From NCBI RefSeq assembly GCF_014863355.1, contig NZ_JACZEP010000001.1, positions 1,240,001 to 1,304,000 of the forward strand: 64,000 nt of DNA, given 5' to 3'. Positions 26,610 to 34,588 of this stretch are shown piece after piece. A program made the translations under genes and the position numbers. Under the pieces are notes generated by a model, which saw only the letters and a program-made list of their open reading frames with translations, did not search any database and was not told the origin of the DNA. How positions within the stretch are numbered: position 1 is the stretch's first letter; every line of letters begins with the position of its first letter. Source of the DNA: Aminobacter carboxidus. Its GTDB lineage: Bacteria > Pseudomonadota > Alphaproteobacteria > Rhizobiales > Rhizobiaceae.

Positions 26610-27038
26610 TTGATCGACGACATCTACAACACGAAAATCCTCGGTTTCGCCGGCAATATCGGCCGGCTTGGCCGGCTCGATCATCCCGATGCGACGGCGA
26701 CGGCGCATTCAAAACTGTGTGGATCGACTGTCACGATTGATCTGGCGATGAAGGACGGGGTGGTCACCGACTTTGCCCATGAAGTGAAGGCCTGCGCGCT
26801 GGGCCAGGCGTCGTCGTCGATCATGGCCGAGCATGTCGTTGGCGCCAGCGCCGAAGAATTGCGCGCGGTACGCGAAACGATGCTGCGCATGCTCAAGGAA
26901 GGCGGGACCCCGCCGGAGGGCCGGTTCGGCGACCTGAAGTATCTCGAGCCGGTGCGCGACTACAAGGCGCGGCACGCCTCGACGATGCTGACCTTCGATG
27001 CCGTGGTCGACGCGATCGGTCAGATTGAGCGCAGGTAG
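26610..27038 (+). CDS. NifU/IscU-like iron-sulfur cluster scaffold family protein
   Basis: 142 residues. It shares the NifU N-terminal fold: the first Cys is C37 in LCGSTV and the second is C62 in KACALGQASSSIM. The third cluster cysteine, near residue 106 in IscU, is missing; the equivalent stretch reads YKARHASTML with a His. Cluster assembly is therefore uncertain. The start is a TTG at 26610, since a stop codon lies just upstream in frame. Related genes often sit beside yidD and thrS in Hyphomicrobiales. Its 3' end overlaps the convergent LysR gene by 19 bp. Confidence 0.82.
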   Translation: MIDDIYNTKILGFAGNIGRLGRLDHPDATATAHSKLCGSTVTIDLAMKDGVVTDFAHEVKACALGQASSSIMAEHVVGASAEELRAVRETMLRMLKEGGTPPEGRFGDLKYLEPVRDYKARHASTMLTFDAVVDAIGQIERR

Positions 27039-27967
27039 GCTGCAGCCAGGCAGTTGTCGAGGACATCGAGGCTTTCGGCGAATTCGGCCTTGATCCACTC
27101 TGCGAAGCACTGTGCAGGCTCGGACAGCTTGGCTAGGTTCTTGGCCACCAGCCAGTAGCCGCCGCACACGACATTGGTCTCGAACGGCTTGACCAACGTT
27201 CCTGCCTGAAGTTCTTCATACACCAGCAGCAGGTCGCCAAGGGCGACGCCGTGGCCGAGCATGGCCGCCTGTTTCGACAGCGCCGCGTCGGCCAACAAAG
27301 GCCCACGCTCGGGGACAGAAGCTTCGTCGGCACCTGCTGCTTCAAACCAGCGCGCCCAGCCCTGGCGGTTTTCCTCATGCAACAGCGTGTAGCGGCGCAG
27401 ATCAGCAGGGGATTCCAAAGGCGGGCCGGATGCCAGCAGCGCCGGCGAGAGAATTGGCGAATCGACGACCAGCCCCAACAGCTGCGACTCGCTGCGCGGC
27501 CATGCCGTATTGTGCGCGCTGAAGCGCAAGGCGAGCTCGGCCTGGTCGCTGCGGAAGTCGATCAGGCGCGGGTCGACATCGAGCGCGATCTCGATGTCGG
27601 GCCGCATTTCGCGGAATTTGTTGAGCCGCGGCAGAAGCCAGCTGGCGGCAAGCGCGGGTTCGGCACTGACGCTGACCACTGAAAGGGCGGGCCTTGTCGC
27701 CAGCTCCGAAAGCCGCCGGTCGATGTCGTCGAAGCTCTTGACCAGCTGCTGCAGCAGCTTCTGGCCCGGCTCGGTCAGTTCGACGCGACGATGGTAGCGC
27801 ACGAACAGCGGCTGGCGCAGGAAGGTTTCCAGCTCGCGTATCTGGCGGCTGATGGCTGCCTGGGTGACAAACAGCTCTTCAGCGGCACGGCTGAAACTCA
27901 GGTGCCGACCGGCCGCCTCGAAACTTCTCAGTGCCGTCAGCGGAAGCCGCCCGCGGTTCATTCGCAT
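27020..27967 (-). CDS. LysR family transcriptional regulator (GcvA-like)
   Basis: 315 residues. The winged helix-turn-helix (FEAAGRHLSFSRAAEELFVT followed by AAISRQI) occupies about 10-70 and a LysR substrate-binding domain about 95-305. The N-terminal LPLTALRSFEAAGRHLSF is typical of the GcvA/AmpR branch. ATGs at 27967 and 27961 are both possible starts. The neighbours do not identify the target. A class D beta-lactamase lies 0.9 kb away in the opposite direction, and AmpR-type control is possible but unproven. Confidence 0.9.
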   Translation of the reverse strand: MRMNRGRLPLTALRSFEAAGRHLSFSRAAEELFVTQAAISRQIRELETFLRQPLFVRYHRRVELTEPGQKLLQQLVKSFDDIDRRLSELATRPALSVVSVSAEPALAASWLLPRLNKFREMRPDIEIALDVDPRLIDFRSDQAELALRFSAHNTAWPRSESQLLGLVVDSPILSPALLASGPPLESPADLRRYTLLHEENRQGWARWFEAAGADEASVPERGPLLADAALSKQAAMLGHGVALGDLLLVYEELQAGTLVKPFETNVVCGGYWLVAKNLAKLSEPAQCFAEWIKAEFAESLDVLDNCLAAAYLRSI

Positions 27968-28315
27968 AATCTCAGGTTATCCAAGATGGACGTTATACTC
28001 GTTTGAAGAGCACGGCTAGAGGCGGTCTAATCCTCTCATCCAGGAGGCAAAACCATGCCAACGCTCTTCAACGCTTACGCGGAGATGTTCCGCATCGCGA
28101 CATTCCAGGGCGACCATGTCACCCAAAGAACAAAGTGCTGCGACGCCGACCGGCTTCAACTCGATGCTCCGCAACGACGGTGCCCCCACCGCGGGGCGAA
28201 GCTTGGCTGGCATGCGTGACACGGCGCCGCAGCGGCGAGGTCCTAGATGCCGAACATTGCGTCTGCATGGCGGAACGGACATCTATACCGAATAGATTCC
28301 GATCCGGCGGAGACG
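27968..28315. other. Intergenic region between the LysR gene and yidD
   Basis: A 348-bp gap holding the divergent LysR promoter, a very short possible gene (28055-28219) and the yidD upstream region. Apart from these I see no recognisable feature. Confidence 0.5.
28055..28219 (+). CDS. Possible 54-residue ORF with a strong ribosome binding site
   Basis: The ATG at 28055 has a full AGGAGG at 28042-28047, seven bases upstream, which is unusually good for this window. The product begins MPTLFNAYAEMFRIATFQGD and becomes Arg/Cys-rich at the C-terminus (CCDADRLQLDAPQRRCPHRG). I do not recognise it. It may be a real small protein controlled by the divergent LysR regulator, or the intact 5' end of a gene whose body was lost or frameshifted. 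Confidence 0.35.
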   Translation: MPTLFNAYAEMFRIATFQGDHVTQRTKCCDADRLQLDAPQRRCPHRGAKLGWHA

Positions 28316-28678
28316 ATGGACCACGGTCACGACCATAGACACGGCGCAGCAGCGCTCGGCCGCAACTGGCCCGGGCCGTGGCGCAAGACGCCGGGACGCG
28401 TGTTCGGAACATCACTGGTGCGGCTCTACCAGCTGACGCTGTCGGGTTTCATCGGCAATTCGTGCCGCCATATGCCGACCTGTTCGGAATATGCGCATGA
28501 GGCAATCGCGCGCCACGGCTTGTGGGCCGGCGGCTGGATGGGGCTGTTTCGCGTTCTGCGCTGTGGCCCGTGGGGAACGCATGGCATCGACCGCGTGCCG
28601 GAGATGCTGGCCCAGCCCTATGCCTGGTACGTGCCTTGGCGCTACTGGCAGATCGGCCGCAGGCGATCAGGGCACTGA
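28316..28678 (+). CDS. yidD: Membrane protein insertion efficiency factor YidD
   Basis: 120 residues from the ATG at 28316 (MDHGHDH). The YidD core is clear: LVRLYQLTLSGFIGNSCRH, PTCSEYAHEAIARHG and LRCGPWGTHGIDRVPE. YidD assists YidC in inserting membrane proteins at the inner face of the cytoplasmic membrane. The His-rich N-terminus (HGHDHRHG) is an addition to the core. An upstream in-frame ATG at 28247 would add 23 unlikely residues. Elsewhere in rhizobia yidD is often near thrS; here a beta-lactamase gene separates them. Confidence 0.9.
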   Translation: MDHGHDHRHGAAALGRNWPGPWRKTPGRVFGTSLVRLYQLTLSGFIGNSCRHMPTCSEYAHEAIARHGLWAGGWMGLFRVLRCGPWGTHGIDRVPEMLAQPYAWYVPWRYWQIGRRRSGH

Positions 28679-28846
28679 GCCGGGAAAATACGCGATCCGT
28701 GCTGCGCATCACGCATATCAGTTAATCGAGATGTTTGGCGGTTTACGATTTGATCAGGCTAAGACAGCTTAGTCGAGTTTAAGCCATATTCGAGACAATT
28801 GCCGTCCATAGTCCTTTGGCGCCAACCGACAAAGGATGTCACGACA

Positions 28847-29689
28847 GTGCCTGCTTCATTTCGTCGATCTTCGTTCCTTGCAATCTTTACGTTCCTTGCC
28901 TCAGTGCCTTTCGCGCAAGCGCAGGTAGGGGCCAATACCGCAGCACTGAAGCCGGCGCTCGAGTGCACGCTGATTGTCGACGCCCAAAGCGGCGCTACGC
29001 TGCGCCGCGACGGCATTTGCGACCGTCGCGTAAGCCCCGCGTCGACGTTCAAGGTCCCATTGGCGCTGATGGGCTACGATGCCGGCATCCTCAGTGACGC
29101 GCACACCCCGCGCTGGGACTACAAGCCGGGGTTCAACGCCGTGAAGCGCGACCACAGGCCTGTCGACCCGACGATATGGGAGAAGGATTCGGTTGTCTGG
29201 TACTCGCAGCAGATCACCCGTAAGCTCGGCAACGAGCGTTTTGGCGGCTATGTCAGCGGCTTCGGCTATGGCAATGGCGACATCACAGGCAATCCGGGCA
29301 AGAAGGATGGCCTGACGCATTCCTGGCTGAGCTCGTCGCTGAAGATCTCTCCGGATGAGCAGGCTGTCTTCATCAGGCGAATTCTCGACCGCAAGCTTCC
29401 GGTTTCTGCGAAGGCGTTCGAAATGACCGAAACCATCCTGCCTGTGTTCGACGCCGGCAACTGGAAGGTCCAGGGCAAAACCGGCACCGGTTGGCAGACC
29501 AACAAGGCAGGCGCAACCGACCGCAACAGGCCGTTTGGCTGGTTCGTCGGCTGGGCCGAGAAGGGCGGCCGAAAGGTCGTGTTTGCCAAGCTGTTCGTCA
29601 ACAGCGGCAAGAGCCCGGTTCTGCTCGGGCCAAAGGTACGCGCCAACTTCCTGGCGGAACTGCCAGGGCTGATGGAAGCGGCCAACTAG
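28847..29689 (+). CDS. Class D (OXA-type) beta-lactamase
   Basis: 280 residues from the GTG at 28847, which has AAAGGA at 28831-28836. A signal peptide (about 1-26, SVPFAQAQ) exports it to the periplasm. All class D motifs are present: S66-T-F-K69 with the nucleophile Ser and the Lys that is normally carboxylated, the SVV triad at 115-117, YGN at 141-143, W160 in SWLSSSL, and KTG at 211-213. Typical OXA length is 260-280. It should hydrolyse beta-lactams by the acyl-enzyme route; the spectrum cannot be read. A TTG at 28799 is an alternative start. It lies between yidD and thrS. Confidence 0.93.
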   Translation: MPASFRRSSFLAIFTFLASVPFAQAQVGANTAALKPALECTLIVDAQSGATLRRDGICDRRVSPASTFKVPLALMGYDAGILSDAHTPRWDYKPGFNAVKRDHRPVDPTIWEKDSVVWYSQQITRKLGNERFGGYVSGFGYGNGDITGNPGKKDGLTHSWLSSSLKISPDEQAVFIRRILDRKLPVSAKAFEMTETILPVFDAGNWKVQGKTGTGWQTNKAGATDRNRPFGWFVGWAEKGGRKVVFAKLFVNSGKSPVLLGPKVRANFLAELPGLMEAAN

Positions 29690-29781
29690 GCTCATGCCTC
29701 CATCAACCGATAACGGCGGCGCTCAAAGCGCCGTTGTCCGGCTTTACGAGCTTGAAAACTCCCCCTAAAAGACCGCTCGTG

Positions 29782-29800
29782 CCGGACGCTTCCGGTTTTT
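29782..29800 (+). terminator. Probable rho-independent terminator between the beta-lactamase gene and thrS
   Basis: CCGGA (29782-29786) pairs with TCCGG (29791-29795) around CGCT, followed by five T. A second, larger hairpin (AACGGCG / CGCCGTT, 29714-29736) lies just upstream without a T-run. It would separate the beta-lactamase transcript from thrS, though a leader role for thrS cannot be excluded. Confidence 0.55.
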
Positions 29801-29842
29801 AACCACCCGCGCTCGTTTGCGGGACTGGATAGGAGAAGAACG

Positions 29843-31819
29843 TTGTCGAATTCCGTTTCCCTTACATTTCCCGATGGTTCCGTCCGCGAATATGACGCGG
29901 CGCTGACCGGTGCTGGCCTGGCCGAGTCGATCTCGAAGTCGCTGGCCAAGAAGGCGGTGGCATATGTCGTCGACGGCACTGTGCGCGACCTTTCCGACCC
30001 GCTCGGCAAGTCCGGCAAGGTCGAGATCGTCACCCGCGACGACCCGCGCGCGCTCGAGCTGATCCGCCACGACACGGCGCATGTGCTGGCCGAAGCCGTG
30101 CAGGAGCTGTGGCCGGGAACCCAGGTCACCATCGGGCCCGTCATCGACAACGGCTTCTATTACGATTTCGCCCGCAACGAGCCTTTCACGCCCGAGGATT
30201 TCCCGGCGATCGAAAAGAAGATGCGCGAGATCATCGGCCGCAACAAGCCGTTCACCAAGGAGGTCTGGTCGCGCGACAAGGCCAAGCAGGTGTTCCGCGA
30301 CAAGGGCGAGGCCTACAAGCTCGAGCTGATCGACGCGATTCCCGAGGACCAGAACCTCAACATCTACGCGCAGGGCGAGTGGTTCGACCTGTGCCGTGGC
30401 CCACACATGGCCTCGACCGGCCAGATCGGCAGCGCCTTCAAGCTGATGAAGGTCGCCGGCGCCTATTGGCGTGGCGATTCCAACAACCCGATGCTGACGC
30501 GCATCTACGGCACGGCCTGGGCTGACCAGGCCCAGCTCGACCAGTATCTCCATATGCTGGAAGAGGCGGAGAAGCGCGACCACCGCCGTCTCGGCCGCGA
30601 GATGGACTTGTTCCATTTCCAGGAAGAGGGACCAGGTGTCGTGTTCTGGCATGCCAAGGGCTGGAAGATGTTCCAGAACCTCGTCAGCTACATGCGCCGC
30701 CGCCTCGATCAGCAGGGTTACCAGGAAGTCAACGCGCCGCAGGTGCTCGACAAGTCGCTGTGGGAGACCTCAGGCCACTGGGGCTGGTATCGCGATGCGA
30801 TGTTCAAGGTGACGGTCGCCGGCGATGACACCGACGACGACCGCGTCTTTGCGCTGAAGCCGATGAACTGCCCGGGCCACGTGCAGATCTTCAAGCACGG
30901 GCTGAAGTCGTACCGCGACCTGCCGGTCAAGCTCGCCGAATTCGGCAACGTCCACCGCTACGAGCCGTCGGGCGCGCTGCACGGACTGATGCGCGTGCGC
31001 GGCTTTACCCAGGACGACGCGCACATTTTCTGCACCGAAGAGCAGCTCGCCGCCGAGTGCCTGCGCATCAACGACCTGATCCTGTCGACCTATGCTGACT
31101 TCGGCTTTGACGAGATTTCGGTGAAGCTGTCGACGCGGCCCGACAAGCGCGTCGGCTCGGACGAGGCCTGGGACCATGCCGAGGAGATCATGAGCAATGT
31201 GCTCAAGACCATCCAGGCGCAGTCGGGCAATCGTATCAAGACGTCGATCAATCCGGGTGAGGGCGCCTTCTACGGCCCCAAGTTCGAATATGTGTTGCGT
31301 GATGCCATCGGCCGCGAATGGCAGTGCGGCACCACGCAGGTCGATTTCAACCTGCCCGAACGCTTCGGCGCCTTCTACATCGGCTCGGATTCCGAGAAGA
31401 AGCAACCGGTCATGGTGCACCGCGCCATCTGCGGTTCGATGGAGCGTTTCCTCGGCATCCTGATCGAGAACTATTCGGGCCATTTCCCGCTGTGGTTCGC
31501 CCCGCAGCAGGTGGTGGTGACGACGATCACCTCCGATGCCGACGACTATGCGAAATCGGTCGCGGCCAAGCTCAAGGCGGCCGGCCTCTCGGCCGAGGTC
31601 GACCTGCGTAACGAGAAGATCAACTACAAGGTCCGCGAGCATTCGCTGGCCAAGGTTCCGGTCATTCTCGTCTGCGGCAAGCGCGAGGCCGAGGAGGCTA
31701 CGGTCAATGTGCGCCGTCTCGGTTCGCGCGACCAAGTGTCGATGGGCCTCGAGGAAGCCGTCGCAGCACTTGTTGACGAAGCGATGACGCCGGACAGGCG
31801 CCGCGCCGCGATTGCCTGA
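29843..31819 (+). CDS. thrS: Threonyl-tRNA synthetase
   Basis: Charges tRNA-Thr in the cytoplasm. 658 residues from a TTG start at 29843, with AGGAG at 29831-29835 seven bases upstream. Domain order is TGS (1 to about 62), the editing SAD domain (about 80-230, with [10 protein letters not shown]), the class II catalytic core ([10 protein letters not shown] with the zinc Cys, the RYEPSG motif 2 region, [18 protein letters not shown] motif 3), and the anticodon-binding domain (about 550-650). A strong terminator follows. Confidence 0.97.
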   Translation: MSNSVSLTFPDGSVREYDAALTGAGLAESISKSLAKKAVAYVVDGTVRDLSDPLGKSGKVEIVTRDDPRALELIRHDTAHVLAEAVQELWPGTQVTIGPVIDNGFYYDFARNEPFTPEDFPAIEKKMREIIGRNKPFTKEVWSRDKAKQVFRDKGEAYKLELIDAIPEDQNLNIYAQGEWFDLCRGPHMASTGQIGSAFKLMKVAGAYWRGDSNNPMLTRIYGTAWADQAQLDQYLHMLEEAEKRDHRRLGREMDLFHFQEEGPGVVFWHAKGWKMFQNLVSYMRRRLDQQGYQEVNAPQVLDKSLWETSGHWGWYRDAMFKVTVAGDDTDDDRVFALKPMNCPGHVQIFKHGLKSYRDLPVKLAEFGNVHRYEPSGALHGLMRVRGFTQDDAHIFCTEEQLAAECLRINDLILSTYADFGFDEISVKLSTRPDKRVGSDEAWDHAEEIMSNVLKTIQAQSGNRIKTSINPGEGAFYGPKFEYVLRDAIGREWQCGTTQVDFNLPERFGAFYIGSDSEKKQPVMVHRAICGSMERFLGILIENYSGHFPLWFAPQQVVVTTITSDADDYAKSVAAKLKAAGLSAEVDLRNEKINYKVREHSLAKVPVILVCGKREAEEATVNVRRLGSRDQVSMGLEEAVAALVDEAMTPDRRRAAIA

Positions 31820-31826
31820 GACAGAC

Positions 31827-31854
31827 AAAAAGGGCGGCTCGATGCCGCCCTTTT
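31827..31854. terminator. Rho-independent terminator after thrS
   Basis: GGGCGGC (31832-31838) pairs with GCCGCCC (31844-31850) around TCGAT. Five A precede and four T follow, so it can terminate thrS and also leftward transcription from the duplicated region. Confidence 0.85.
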
Positions 31855-31873
31855 CGTCCCAGAGGTTCAGAAA

Positions 31874-32278
31874 TCAGAACGACTTGCTGAACCTCAGCCT
31901 CCCCCCCCAGGATTCAAAGTCATCGTCGCCGACACCGTCATAGAAGGCCGAGGCCGACCATGACCCGACCTGGCCGCCCGACAGCGAAAAACCGACTTCG
32001 CCACAGTCGTTGGGATCGATCTCCGAAGCGACGACTTTGACGCTCTGGTTGCGGTCGGCAACAACGGTCAAGTCGCGTCTGCAGATGCGGTCGCGGTTCT
32101 TTGCAATGATCGTGTAGTCACTCGAGAAGGAGCTCAGTCGGCGCCTTCGTTGGGGGGCGAGCGCGGCAGCTTCCGAGGTGACGACTTCGACGCCCAGTTG
32201 CACCAACAACGGCGAAGTCGCGCCTGCAGATGCGGTCGCGGTCTTTTGCGATGATCGTGTAATTGCCCGAGAAGGAGC
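31874..32278 (-). pseudogene. Degraded C-terminal copies of the secreted repeat protein gene
   Basis: Downstream of the stop at 32279 the last about 48 codons of the neighbouring gene reappear twice, out of phase and with indels. One copy reads DYTIIAKNRDRICRRDLTVV, close to the intact DYTIIAKNRDRIYQRDFTVV, and continues into a unique tail (CGEVGFSLSGGQVG and ending RLRFSKSF). The tail is probably the original C-terminus, displaced by the duplication. No start site suggests it is translated separately. Confidence 0.65.
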
Positions 32279-32418
32279 TCAGTCGGCGCCTTCGTTCGGG
32301 TCCAGCGCGGCAGCTTCCGAGGCGACGACTTCGACGTCCTGGTTGCGGCCGGCAACGACGGTGAAGTCGCGCTGGTAGATACGGTCGCGGTTCTTGGCGA
32401 TGATCGTGTAGTCGCCTT
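32021..32418. repeat. Three imperfect tandem copies of a ~145-bp segment
   Basis: The segment GGAGCTCAGTCGGCGCCTTC begins at 32274 and recurs at 32129, a period of 145 bp. A third, more diverged copy covers about 32021-32128, shown by the match GCAGATGCGGTCGCGG at 32081 and 32226. The period is not a multiple of three, so each copy shifts the reading frame. The rightmost copy is the 3' end of the intact gene. Confidence 0.85.
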
Positions 32419-33250
32419 CCGAAAGAACCATCGAAGCGAACGCCCCGACCACTGCATCGCCCAGCGGGTCGCCGGATTCCGTCAGCACCGACCAGGATGT
32501 GTCGGCGATGGCCTCGCCGCCGGCGTCGCGCACCAGCTTGAAGGTCACGTCGGCGGCGCGGTGCTCGACCGTTGCTTCGGTCAGCTTGCCGGCTTCGACG
32601 CGGATGTCGGAGCGAATGACGGCGTTGACGCCGCCATATTTCGAGACGACGTGATAGGTGCCGGAGTTGAGCCGAACCACCGAATTCGGGGCGACGTTCG
32701 GGATGATCAGCGCACGTTCGCTGTCGCTGCCGGTGTCAGCCTCGAAGATCGAGAATGTGAGCTTGCCCGGCGGGATGCGGACACCACCGGAAAGCACCGC
32801 ATCAAGCTTCAGCCCGCCGGCATCGAGCACGAGGCCCTCGCGCTTGCCCTGCTTGCCGACGGTGATGCGCTTGGTCGCGCCCGCACGGCCGTAGGACGCA
32901 TGGACGAGGTAGCTGCCGGGTGGCAGCTGGAATATGCTGGTGCCGCCCTGGGCCGAGGCCACCAGAGGCAGCTTGCCGTCCGGGCCGGCCTCGGGGCTGA
33001 ACACCCGCCAGACCAGGCCACGGCCGATATCGCTGCCCTTGTCGGTCAGCTGCGCGGTCAAAGTGATCTCGCCAAGGGCGCTCGTTGCCAGAGGTTCGTC
33101 GCCGCGCGGAGAGGCAAAGCTCGAAATGCCGGGAAGGCTCAATCCATCGATGGCGGCAGCGCCATCCTGCGCGAAAACGGCCGCAGGCTGCACCGAAAAC
33201 AGTGCGGCACCCAGAATCGGCACGAAAAGTCGGAAGCGTCCCCTAGACAT
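32279..33250 (-). CDS. Secreted protein with repeated Ig-like/carboxypeptidase-regulatory-like modules
   Basis: 323 residues from the ATG at 33250 with a Sec signal peptide (FVPILGAALFSVQPAAVFAQ). The mature protein contains about three beta-rich modules, each with a turn-and-strand segment: LPPGSYLVHASYGRAGATKR, LNSGTYHVVSKYGGVN, LSEGDYTIIAKNRDRIYQRD. Function is unknown; binding or envelope structure is a guess from the fold. The C-terminus (AAALDPNEGAD) is produced by a 145-bp tandem duplication that shifted the frame, so the protein is probably shorter than its ancestor. A longer frame to 33544 crosses the divergent nitroreductase promoter and is rejected. Confidence 0.75.
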   Translation of the reverse strand: MSRGRFRLFVPILGAALFSVQPAAVFAQDGAAAIDGLSLPGISSFASPRGDEPLATSALGEITLTAQLTDKGSDIGRGLVWRVFSPEAGPDGKLPLVASAQGGTSIFQLPPGSYLVHASYGRAGATKRITVGKQGKREGLVLDAGGLKLDAVLSGGVRIPPGKLTFSIFEADTGSDSERALIIPNVAPNSVVRLNSGTYHVVSKYGGVNAVIRSDIRVEAGKLTEATVEHRAADVTFKLVRDAGGEAIADTSWSVLTESGDPLGDAVVGAFASMVLSEGDYTIIAKNRDRIYQRDFTVVAGRNQDVEVVASEAAALDPNEGAD

Positions 33251-33389
33251 GCCTTGTTTGAAGCGCAAGGCGGTGGCAATTTCAAGGCTATTCCGGCGTG
33301 ATGGATTCTCAACCGCACTGCGCCGATGCCAGAGCAGCCACCATTTACGGACAGGCGCTTCAGCCCAACATCCAAGGAGTGCCCGCGCC

Positions 33390-33974
33390 GTGACATCGCC
33401 GATCATCGATTTCCTGCTTACCCGCAATTCCGCGCCGATCCCCGAGTTGCGCGCACCAGCGCCTTCCGACGGTGAGATCGCGACGATTCTCGCAGCCGCA
33501 AGCCGCGTGCCCGACCATGGCCGGCTTGAGCCCTGGCGCTTCATTCTTTATCGCGGTGAGGCGCGCATCGAGATCGGCCAGAAGCTGGCCGATCTGGCTG
33601 AGCGCCGGGAAGGGCCGCTGCCGGAAGGGCGGCGAAACCAGGAGCTCGCCCGCTTTTCGCGCGCGCCGCTGGTCATCGGCGTCGTCTCTAGCCCCAAGGA
33701 TCACCCCAAGATCCCCGAGTGGGAAATGTTCCTGTCGGGCGGCATGGCGGCGATGAACCTGATCACGGCGGCCAACGCGCTCGGCTACGGCACCAACATG
33801 ATCACCAACTGGTATTCGGATTGCGAAAAGGGCCGCGCGCTGCTGGGCTTGGCGCCGCATGAGCGTGTCGTCGGCTTCATCCACATCGGCTCCTATGATG
33901 GTCCCGGCCAGGAACGCCAGCGTCCTGACGTGGCAAAGCTCTATGCCGACTACTCCGGGCCGTGGGAGGGCTAG
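33390..33974 (+). CDS. Nitroreductase family protein (single-domain, YdjA-like)
   Basis: 194 residues from the GTG at 33390, preceded by AAGGAG at 33374-33379. It is an FMN-dependent fold: the N-terminal ILAAASRVPDHGRLEPWRF binds the flavin phosphate, and GGMAAMNLITAANALGYGTN is the central helix. The family reduces nitro compounds or quinones with NAD(P)H; the natural substrate is unknown. It is followed after five bases by a flavin-reductase-like gene, suggesting an operon of flavin enzymes. The upstream gene is divergent. Confidence 0.88.
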   Translation: MTSPIIDFLLTRNSAPIPELRAPAPSDGEIATILAAASRVPDHGRLEPWRFILYRGEARIEIGQKLADLAERREGPLPEGRRNQELARFSRAPLVIGVVSSPKDHPKIPEWEMFLSGGMAAMNLITAANALGYGTNMITNWYSDCEKGRALLGLAPHERVVGFIHIGSYDGPGQERQRPDVAKLYADYSGPWEG

Positions 33975-33979
33975 GCCAA

Positions 33980-34585
33980 GTGTTCTACGAACCGTCGGAT
34001 GGCCACGGCCTGCCGCATGATCCGTTCAAGGCGCTGGTATCGCCGCGGCCGATCGGCTGGATCTCGACAGTCGGGAAGGACGGCGCGGTCAATCTCGCGC
34101 CCTATTCCTTCTTCAACGCCCTGTCCGGCAAGCCGCCGCTGGTCTGGTTTTCTTCAGAGGGCCAGAAGGACAGCGCGACCTTTGCCGACGAGACCCGCGA
34201 GTTCGTCGCCAACATAGTCGGGCGGGACCTGGCCGAAAGGATGAACAGGAGTTCTGTCAACGCGCCGCGCGGCGTCAACGAATTCGGCTATGCCGGGCTG
34301 ACGCCTGCGCCATCGCGACTGATTGTGCCGCCGCGCGTTGCAGAGGCGCCGGCGGCACTCGAATGCAAGGTCACAGAAATCTTTCGGCCGAAGGGCCTGG
34401 ACGGCCAGGAGACCGGCGCCATCGTCGTTATCGGTGAGGTCGTCGGCGTCCACATCGACGAAGCCTATCTGACCGCCGGGCTGTTCGACGTCGTCAAGGC
34501 CGGCAACGTCTCGCGCCTCGGCTACATGGATTATTCGACCATCGATGCCGTCTTTTCGATGCGCCGGCCGCGCTGGGAAGACTGA
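33980..34585 (+). CDS. Flavin reductase-like FMN-binding protein
   Basis: 201 residues from the GTG at 33980 (FYEPSDGHG after the start); another GTG at 33962 is in frame but lies inside the nitroreductase gene. The split-barrel flavin fold is shown by ALVSPRPIGWISTVGKDG, NLAPYSFFNALSGKPPLV and a C-terminal RLGYMDYSTID. This group binds FMN and often supplies reduced flavin to partners. Close spacing to the nitroreductase gene suggests coexpression. The partner reaction is not known. Confidence 0.87.
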   Translation: MFYEPSDGHGLPHDPFKALVSPRPIGWISTVGKDGAVNLAPYSFFNALSGKPPLVWFSSEGQKDSATFADETREFVANIVGRDLAERMNRSSVNAPRGVNEFGYAGLTPAPSRLIVPPRVAEAPAALECKVTEIFRPKGLDGQETGAIVVIGEVVGVHIDEAYLTAGLFDVVKAGNVSRLGYMDYSTIDAVFSMRRPRWED

Positions 34586-34588
34586 GCC

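Noticed and set aside
32021-32418. CRISPR array
   Set aside because: The three copies are head-to-tail duplicates of coding sequence without spacers, and no cas gene is present.
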